Assembly: GCA_905221605.1 (NCBI GenBank)
Contig: CAJNDS010002668.1
Coordinates: 60,001-124,000, forward strand
DNA from: Symbiodinium natans
Taxonomy: Eukaryota; Sar; Dinophyceae; Suessiales; Symbiodiniaceae
Length of the DNA: 64,000 nucleotides
Reading direction: 5' to 3'
Below the pieces are notes generated by a model. The model was not told the origin of the DNA. It made no database searches and saw only the letters and a list, made by a program, of their open reading frames with translations. The translations under genes and the position numbers were made by a program. Position 1 is the stretch's first letter; each line of letters starts with the position of its first letter. Shown here one piece after another: positions 54,075 through 60,867 of the stretch.

Positions 54075-54735
54075 GTCTTTTGCTCGATTACCGGTAGATG
54101 TGCGAAGTGCAGGATGTTCGAGAGCGCCCGTGGGAAAAAGGTCCAAGGATCATCAGCTGCCCAGTCCCAGGGTTTAGGGTTTAGGGTTTAGGGTTTAGGG
54201 TTTAGGGTTTAGGGGGCCCCCCCTAACAAAAGAAACAACAACAACAACCAAAAGAACACACGTCCCAGCCAGAAACCTTCAACGTCGAAGCTGCAATTCC
54301 GGCCCCTCCCTTCCAAAAGCCGGAGTCTTGCAGGATGTCCCCTTAAGCAGGAGCCTGAGTGTACCCCTGCGGTTTAAGGATTTAGGGATTTAGGGTTCAG
54401 GGTTTAGGGTTTAGGGTTTAGGGTTTAGGGTTTAGGGTTTAGAGGCGGCGTTGTATAACTATACTGACTTTCTTCAAGGGGCTTACCACCGAAGGTTGAC
54501 GGCTTGAAGCCCACTTTGGGGGCCCTTTGTCGCTCTGCCTTTAACTTGCAGCCACTCCTTGCACTTCCCTAAGCCCTAGCCCTAAACCCCAAACCCTAAA
54601 CCCTCTGGCCTCAGCTAGGCGGGTGGCGAAAACAACCCTAAACCCTCAACCCTTCCTTGCGTGGGTGGGTAAACCCTAAACCCTAAACCCTAAACCCTAA
54701 ACCCTAAACCCTAAACCCTAAGAGCATTTCGAAAG

Positions 54736-55680
54736 GCCACTTGGCCAACCCGGACGCCCGGACGCCAAGGTCTCCAGGAGCTCCAAGACTGGCAGGCGAC
54801 TCCGGGGTTCGGCAAGGCGCGAGCTCCCGTCAACAGGGTTTAGGGTTTAGGGTTTAGGGTATATATATATATATATGTGTAGGGTTTAGGGTTTAGGGTT
54901 TAGGGCACCCTAAGCCCTAAACCTGTCAAGGCTTAGGAGGTTCCTGGGCAGCCAAATACATGGCCATACCTTTCTGTATACCCTTCTGCATACCTGCGAG
55001 TAAAGCCCAGATTTTTTTTTTTTGCGTATGTTTCCCTAAAAGTCCAATGTACTTATATAGGATACACTTGAGCATAACAAAGGGTCCCATATAATAGCTT
55101 TAGGGCCCAAGCATACACGATATAGTTACATGGACCCTCAGGGTTTTGCGTTGCTGTACGCTATGTTGTGCTAATTGTAAGCAGGAAGATACCCAAACAA
55201 GAAACTGCGACTAGGGGTGGGGTGGGTGGTGCTCTGGGTGGCATAGGGGGCGGAGTGGTTTCAGAGACACCTAGCACCCATAGTAGGCCCTTCTTCCCTT
55301 TCCTTAAAGTTTAGGTTCCCTTCCAAGCTCTGTAAAAACCAAGAAGGTGCCCTTTATATTCTTAGGCTACTCTTGGGTCTAGACACTCGGTCAACTTTGG
55401 TGACGGAGCAGATTTACGATCACCCTACCTACCCTGATTCTTTTGGGAGTACAGCCTAAACCCTAAACCCATGACTCCTGTACAAAAGGGGGGGGGGGGG
55501 GGGGACCCTCAACCCTGCTGAAACCCTGAACGTGTGAGGCCCGAAAATCTAAGTCGCCGAAAGAATCGTCTAAACCCAAAACCCTGCACCCTAAACCCTA
55601 AACCCTCACAGCCGGAGGTGTTGGAGGTTGCGGTGTGGGGCCGCCTCCTCGGCAATGTCAGTGCTGAGAACTTTCCTTAA
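54736..55680 (+). CDS. Two exons of an unrecognised protein
   Basis: 54736-54816 is 27 codons, phase 0 at both ends, with an AG acceptor and a GC donor, and contains RQGLQELQDWQATPGFGK. 55612 to about 55680 reads VLEVAVWGRLLGNVSAENFP and then TAA, directly before TTAAGAACCC, which resembles a family C left end. So it may be a gene end or an exon cut by an element. Between them lie a family B element (55040-55142), telomere-like arrays and a G run. No domain is recognised. Confidence 0.4.
55040..55142. mobile_element. Family B hairpin element
   Basis: Left AAAAGTCCAATGTACTTATA, right GATATAGTTACATGGACCCT CAGGG, with the AGGGCCCAAGCATAC block. Confidence 0.65.
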
Positions 55681-56115
55681 GAACCCAAACCTACTGTTCT
55701 TTGTGATGTTTAGGGGTTTAGGGTGAAAGGTCCTAGAAAAAAAGGGTTTAGGGGTTGGGGTTTAGGGTTTAGGGTTTAGGTTTTGGGGTTTTGGGGTTTA
55801 GGGTTGAGGGTTTAGGGTTTAGGGTTTAGGGTTTGGGGTGAGAATTGTCTAGAAAAGTTACAAAGTGGGCTTCAGGGGAAGAGCCGATGGACATAAAGCA
55901 GGCTTTGCTTCTACACCTGGCAGTCCTGCAGTTGCAAAACAAAAAGAAGCCCTGAGCCCAGAGATCCCTCAACCCTAGGGTTTAGGGTTTAGGGTTTAGG
56001 GTTTAGGGTTTAGGACCTTTCTTTGAAAGGACTTGGGACCTGAGTTGACCGCATGACCGCCCTGAGGGTCGGCAAAGAATGAACGGAAGACTCGGTTGGG
56101 TGGGGAGAGGGGGGG

Positions 56116-56190
56116 GGTTTAGGGTTTAGGGTTTAGGGTTTAGGGTTTAGGGTTTAGGGTTTGGGGTTTAGGGTTTAGGGTTTAGGGTTT
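56116..56190. repeat. TTTAGGG array
   Basis: About ten units. A CCCTAAA array of opposite orientation follows at 56477-56600 (17 units), then C homopolymers up to 56657, directly before exon 56670. Confidence 0.95.
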
Positions 56191-56669
56191 TAGCGTCTAG
56201 GCTTCTGGGTTTATGGGGAGTTTTGCTGAGCCTTTCTGGCCAGGACATCAGAGCCCTAAACCCAAAATCCTAAACTACCCTAAACCTTAAACCCCTAACC
56301 CTAACCCTAAACCCTAAACCCTAAACCCTAGACCCTAGACCCTAAACCCTAAACCCTAAACCCTAAACCCTAAACCCCAAGCTAGGTTCGGACCAGGAGT
56401 TCCTTGGGTGGAAACCTTAAAGTTATGTGTCGGACCTCGGATTCTCCAGGATCCCCTTATTCGGCAGAGGAGACCTAAACCCTAAACCCTAGCCCTAAAC
56501 CCTAAACCCTAAACCCTAAACCCTAAACCCTAAACCCTAAACCCTAAACCCTAAACCCTAAACCCTAAACCCTAAACCCTAACCCTAAACCCTAAACCCC
56601 CCCCCCCCCTACACTTTCTTTTTACGCCTCCCCCCCCGGCCCCCCCCCCCCCCCCCCTCTGTCGCTCAG

Positions 56670-58512
56670 GCCTGGAGGAGACCCAGCTGAGCGAGTCACC
56701 AGAGGCCCGGCACACTTGGTGCATCCGTAAGGGCCACATGAACCCAAAAGGGTTTAGGGTTTAGGGTTTAGGGTTTAGGGTTTAGGGCTTAGGGTTTAGG
56801 GTTTAGGTTCTGGATTCAGGGTTTAAAAAGTTCAACTGGTCCCCAAGGATGGATACCTAGCGATGCAGAGCATGGCGCCTGCGTTACGATGAGTTGGGTT
56901 TTGGGTTTAGGGTTTAGGGTTTAGGGTTTAGGGTTTAGGGTTTAGGGTTTAGGGTTTAGGGTTTAGGGTTCAGGGTTCAGGGTTCAGGGCTCAGGGTTTA
57001 GGGTTTAGGGTTTAGGGTTTAGGGTTTAGGGTTTAGGGTTTAGGGTTTAGGCTTTCCCCAGACCCCTGGGAGGCTCCAAAAAGAAGATCCCCTTAAGGGT
57101 TCCTGAACATGACCCAAGAGTAGTATGGAGTTCTATTTGGGGGTTCTACTTTTTGGATCCTTCCAGGGTTTAGGGTTTAGGGTTTAGGGTTTAGGGCTTA
57201 GGGTTTAGGGTTTAGGGTTTAGGGTCCGGAACCAAAAGAATCCCTCTCCTCCCCCCTCCGCTATAAGATCTGAAGCTTAAAGCCCTAAACCCTAAACCCT
57301 AAACCCTAAACCCTAAACCCTAAACCGCCCTAAGCCCTAAGGCTGCAGCCCGCAGCTCTGAAGCTTTAGGGCTTTGGCAAATGAAGCCTTTGTAGGCTAC
57401 TGCCCATGGCATTTTGCCTTGGGCCCCTAAGTTTGCACCCTTGGGTTTAGAGTTTAGGGCAAGTTTGGGTTTAGGGTGCAGGGTTTTTGAAGATTCTCTG
57501 AGGGAAGATTAGGAGTATGTTGAGGGAACCTCTTAGGGGTGCATGCTTAGGGGGGGGGGGGGGGGGAATGACTCTTTTGAGACAGCCCCAAAGGACAAAT
57601 GTCTGATAACGTCTGGGCACGGAAACCCTGGGTTTCCTCTAGCAACCTTTAGGGTTTAGGGTTTAGGGTTTAGGGTTTACGGTTTAGGGTTTAGGGTTTA
57701 GGGTTTAGGGTTTAGGGTCTGGAGGGGGGCGGGAAGTCTGACGTCGAAAAGCGGAAGGCTGCAAGGCCGGGACTAGCCTTTACAAGGAGGGGCGCCCTTA
57801 CTGTACCAACATTAAGTAAGGGGACATAGAACCTGAGATTGGATCCTTCTGAGCCCATTCTGCTGACACCAAGAACCCTAAACCCTAAACCCTAAACCCT
57901 AAACCCTAAACCCTAAACCCTAAACCCTAAACCCTAAACCCTAACCCCCTTGAGTTTCTGATGCGAATGCGCGAGCCTACAGATGCGTTCGACATCATTG
58001 GCTTTAGCTTCTCGCTTCACCCTATGGGTCCATGCACCTAATTCTTATACACTTGGGCCCGAAAGTCTCTAATTAGCCAGTATTTTGAGGCCCAAGTATT
58101 CCCTGTTTAGGTACATGGACCCTTAGGGATTTCCCTATATAGCAGGTACTTTGAGGCCCAAGTATTCCCTATTTTAGGTACATGGACCCCTTAGGGATTT
58201 CCCTATATAGCCGGTACTTTGAGGCCCAAGTATTCCCTATTTTAGGTACATGGACCCCTTAGGGATGACAGGTCTGGCGTCAGTGCTCCATGATGTTGGC
58301 CGAAGTGGCGCTCGATGCTGCCGTCCTGAGCCGAGTCGCATGTTTAGGGTTTAGGGTTTAGGGTTAAGGTTTAGGGTTCAGGGTTTAGGGTTTAGGGTTT
58401 AGGGTCTAGGGTTTAGGGTTTAGGGCCCAGCTTCGTTGCGGGTTCTGACAAGTCGATGCAGTTGAGCCAGTGCATAATTGCGTGTCTGAAATTCAACCAC
58501 ACTCATCCATGA
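56670..58512 (+). CDS. Unrecognised protein, C-terminal six exons in phase
   Basis: Exons: 56670-56726, 56848-56897, micro-exon 57737-57757, 57955-58027, 58263 to about 58340 and 58431-58512. Joined readings: LEETQLSESPEARHTWCI, WIPSDAEHGACVTMSW, SDVEKRK, FLMRMREPTDAFDIIGFSFS, GLASVLHDVGRSGARCCRPE and FVAGSDKSMQLSQCIIACLK ending NHTHP and TGA at 58510-58512. Every joint keeps phase: 56726/56848 rebuilds Arg across a family A element, 58027/58263 rebuilds Gly across a family B element, and 58340/58431 rebuilds Ile. The 21-base exon has an AG acceptor and a GC donor. The 5' start is not located, though 54736-55680 could be part of it. No domain is recognised. Confidence 0.55.
56727..56847. mobile_element. 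Family A introner interrupted by TTTAGGG, exactly filling an intron
   Basis: GTAAGGGCCACATGAACCCAAAAG at the left (shown as two words GTAAGGGCCACATG and AACCCAAAAG), eight or more TTTAGGG units in the middle, GTTCAACTGGTCCCCAAG at the right. GT at 56727 is the donor and the terminal AAG the acceptor, so the intron is 121 bases. Confidence 0.8.
56897..57056. repeat. TTTAGGG array in intron
   Basis: About 21 units with a block of TTCAGGG in the centre, directly following exon 56848-56897, whose donor GT is part of a TTTTGGG unit. Confidence 0.95.
58028..58262. mobile_element. Family B element with a 70-bp partial tandem, filling an intron
   Basis: Starts GGGTCCATGCACCTAATTCT and ends TTTTAGGTACATGGACCCCTTAG. 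The right arm (about 70 bases from TTAGGGATTTCCCTATATAG to TGGACCCC) is present twice in tandem, plus a diverged first copy. GT at 58028 and the terminal TTAG give an intron that keeps frame. Confidence 0.8.
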
Positions 58513-58799
58513 GGTTAGGGCTGAACAAACTGCCAATAGCCCTTTCGGATGAACCAGGTCTATTTGCCGGAGGTTGCCATTCCAGAGATATGCGCCGAAG
58601 AGGCTGGTCGGTGGCTTGCTAGTTGCATCGACCTCTCCCTCCACAGAAGCCTACGATGCAGACTCAGCGGTACCCGAAGCGTGGCGATGCCACCGAATGT
58701 GGGTCATGATATCCCTAAGCCCTAAACCCCTTTGCGGAGGGGTCGCTTAATTTCTACGTTTGATAACTTCAGCCTTTGACGTACAGTGTAGCAAGGGAT

Positions 58800-58950
58800 T
58801 CCCAGGGTCCCCCTGGCTATCAGTAGAGTTCTAAGGGCCCCTAAACTGGGCTATGAGTATCATACCTTAGGTCATGAGTCCTTTCACTGCACTTAGTCAC
58901 CCTAACCCCAAACCCTAAACCATAGCAAAAGGGCCCTTACTTATAGGGGC
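58800..58950. mobile_element. Family D element interrupted by CCCTAA units
   Basis: AGGGTCCCCCTGGCTATCAG at the left, CTAAACTGGGCTATGAGTAT inside, GCAAAAGGGCCCTTACTTAT at the right. CCCTAACCCCAAACCCTAAA sits in the right half. It lies between two genes, in the 58513-59392 spacer, which also holds a partial family A piece (59083-59150). Confidence 0.6.
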
Positions 58951-59152
58951 GATAGGCTCAGGATGGTGTTAAGGGGTAGGACGGCTTATTCTCTTGGTGC
59001 CGCAGCATCGCGACAGCCAGGGTTCTGAACCCCAAAACCCATCAGACTGCACCCACCTTACAACTTGCACACTAATTCCTTGGGACAGAAAAGAACCCTA
59101 AAAGGGTTTATGGTTTCATATACCTTCATAAGAATTATAGTAGTATAGGTTG

Positions 59153-59261
59153 CCCTAAGGGTCCAGGTACCTAATTATTATACACTTGGTCCCCAAAGTC
59201 CCTTCTCGCAAATACTTTGAGGCCCAAGTATTCCCTATTTAGGTACATGGACCCTTAGGGT
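59153..59261. mobile_element. Family B hairpin element
   Basis: Left CCCTAAGGGTCCAGGTACCT, right TAGGTACATGGACCCTTAGG. It lies about 130 bases upstream of the membrane-protein start at 59393. Confidence 0.75.
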
Positions 59262-59392
59262 TAGTTGCTGCCAAGATTCAGAGCGCAGTCTATACACAGC
59301 CACAGAATTGCCACAGAATTGCACAGGCAGGTTGCATGTAAGTGCCTTTTGACCCACAACCCGGTTCTTTGCATTGACGGTTCCAGAGAGCC

Positions 59393-60300
59393 ATGGTTTC
59401 CGCTCTTATCGTGGGCGCTGCCTTCGCAGGCATCTACAACTGGGCCTCGGGTGTGTACTCGTACAACCGTGATGCCTGGATGACTGATATACAAGTCGAG
59501 CAGGCGCATCACTACCAGAAAGACAACCTACAAATCCAAATGCAGTCAATGCGGAGAGATGAGGTTCGAGATTTGGTGAATTCCGACATCAATCGGATCA
59601 ACAGTTCCCTTTTGGTCGCGACATTGATTCTATCCCTGGCCGGAGAAATGCTCTTCGAGGGGCAGATTCCCACCGACTGCCCCCCTTTCGTGCTGAATGC
59701 TTACATGCTGTGCTTGGGCAGCGCGGTGTTCTACCTCACGCTGTCCATTCTTGCAGGAATCATTGCCAGCAACATTGCCTACAAGAAAGCCGCCCGACTC
59801 CTTGTCCGCTACATTCGTCCACGTTCCTTGGGGACCAGATGAACCCTAACCTCGGGGGCCTTCTTCCCTATACTACTACAATCGCTATTAAGGTAATATG
59901 AACCCGAAACCCTTTAAGGTTCCCTTGGTCCCTAAGAGGTTGGAAGCAGCATTTTCATCAGCTGCGGCAACGACAAGCGCATGAAAACACTGCTTGCTTC
60001 GAGTCGAAGCCGATCGGTGATATGATGATGCCGCCCCTAGCTGGCCGAATGTGGAAAGCCTTCCAGCGAAAGACCCCTAGCAGCCCATCTGCTGCTGCTG
60101 CTGCGGCACCCACGAAGGTGACGCAGAGCTTGAGCAACCACTCGCGCCGCAAGTTTGAGAGGGTCTACTCCTTCGAGGATGGCCTTTCTCCAGATGTGTC
60201 CGCCAAGCGCAAGCCCGCGGAGTCTTTCCGGTCACGCTGGAAAGCAGATTCAGAGTCCAGGGCCCTCGACCAAGCCATGGTTGATGAGGAAGACTCTTAG
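59393..60300 (+). CDS. Three-segment membrane protein, two exons
   Basis: Exon 1 59393-59822 and exon 2 59939-60300 join in phase (CGT Arg rebuilt) across a family A element. Start ATG at 59393; an in-frame stop lies at 59375, so this is either the start or an internal exon with acceptor CCAG at 59386. Predicted segments: residues about 3-20 (ALIVGAAFAGIYNWASG), about 69-84 (SSLLVATLILSLAGEMLF) and about 100-128 (LCLGSAVFYLTLSILAGIIA), followed by a basic tail. The second exon is cytosolic-looking: Ala-rich, then RRKFERVYSFEDGLSPDVSA, ending VDEEDS and TAG at 60298-60300. The paired helices around a Glu (LAGEMLFEG) faintly recall Orai-type calcium channels, but this is only a resemblance. Total about 263 residues. 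Confidence 0.65.
59823..59938. mobile_element. Family A introner filling an intron
   Basis: GTTCCTTGGGGACCAGATGA at the left, core TTCCCTATACTACTACAATC, right TTGGTCCCTAAGAG. GT donor lies in the left flank (CACGTT) and AG at the element end; the flank after the intron is GTTGGA. Intron length is 116 bases and the reading frame is kept. Confidence 0.85.
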
Positions 60301-60429
60301 TACAAGGAGGGGCCCCGTAGTTATAAGTAGAGCTATAAGGACCCTAACTTAAACTTGGGTTATAAGGATTCCAACTTAGGTTATAAGTCCCTTAACTATA
60401 GTTAGTATAGTAAGGGGGTCCCTCCTTGT
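60301..60429. mobile_element. Family D element, good copy
   Basis: TACAAGGAGGGGCCCCGTAG at the left and AAGGGGGTCCCTCCTTGTAG at the right, with ATAAGTAGAGCTATAAGGAC, AACTTGGGTTATAAGGATTC and TTAACTATAGTTAGTATAGT inside. It starts at the base after the upstream stop codon. Confidence 0.8.
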
Positions 60430-60437
60430 AGTAGAGT

Positions 60438-60543
60438 ACGCTAAGGGTCCATGTACCTAAACAGGGAATACTTGGGCCTTAAAGTACTTGCTATATAGGG
60501 ACTGTGCGGCCCAAGTGCATAATAAATAGGTAGACCCTTAGGA
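60438..60543. mobile_element. Family B hairpin element
   Basis: CTAAGGGTCCATGTACCTAA at the left, GGTAGACCCTTAGG at the right. It is followed by a family F copy, so three different families lie head to tail. Confidence 0.7.
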
Positions 60544-60567
60544 TTAGGGGTAGATGACCTTTACTTT

Positions 60568-60656
60568 ACTTGGAGGTTCATGGTACTTCTTCACCAATTA
60601 TACCTAGAACTAAGTACAGTCATAATTGGTTCATAAGTACCATGAACCTCCAAGTA
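60568..60656. mobile_element. Family F hairpin element, clean copy
   Basis: ACTTGGAGGTTCATGGTACT at the left and AAGTACCATGAACCTCCAAGT at the right (words AAGTACCATG and AACCTCCAAGT). A near-perfect palindrome of 89 bases with a short central loop (CTAGAACTAAG). Confidence 0.9.
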
Positions 60657-60722
60657 TCGGGGGCATTCTAAACCCTAAGCCGTACACATAGACCCTGAAC
60701 CCTATACTGGACAACTGAGCTG

Positions 60723-60815
60723 AGCAGCTGAATGAGTACACTTTACACTTTTTTGGGATACCAGAATCCCCTATAGAACTGAAAGTGTACACTTCGTTGA
60801 GGCTTATGAACTCGA
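60723..60815. mobile_element. Family E element
   Basis: GAGCAGCTGAATGAGTACAC, then TTTTTTGGGATACCAGAATC, CCCCTATAGAACTGAAAGTG and GAGGCTTATGAACTCGAGA. It ends in CCCTAAA units (60819-60849) and then AGCAACTAAG just before exon 60868, so the right terminus is separated by telomere-like repeat. Confidence 0.75.
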
Positions 60816-60867
60816 GACCCTAAACCCTAGACCCTAAACCCTAAACCCTGATCAGCAACTAAGTAAG

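Noticed and set aside
59265-59512. Overlapping frames on both strands at 59261-59512
   Set aside because: They are shadows of the supported + strand membrane-protein exon starting at 59393.
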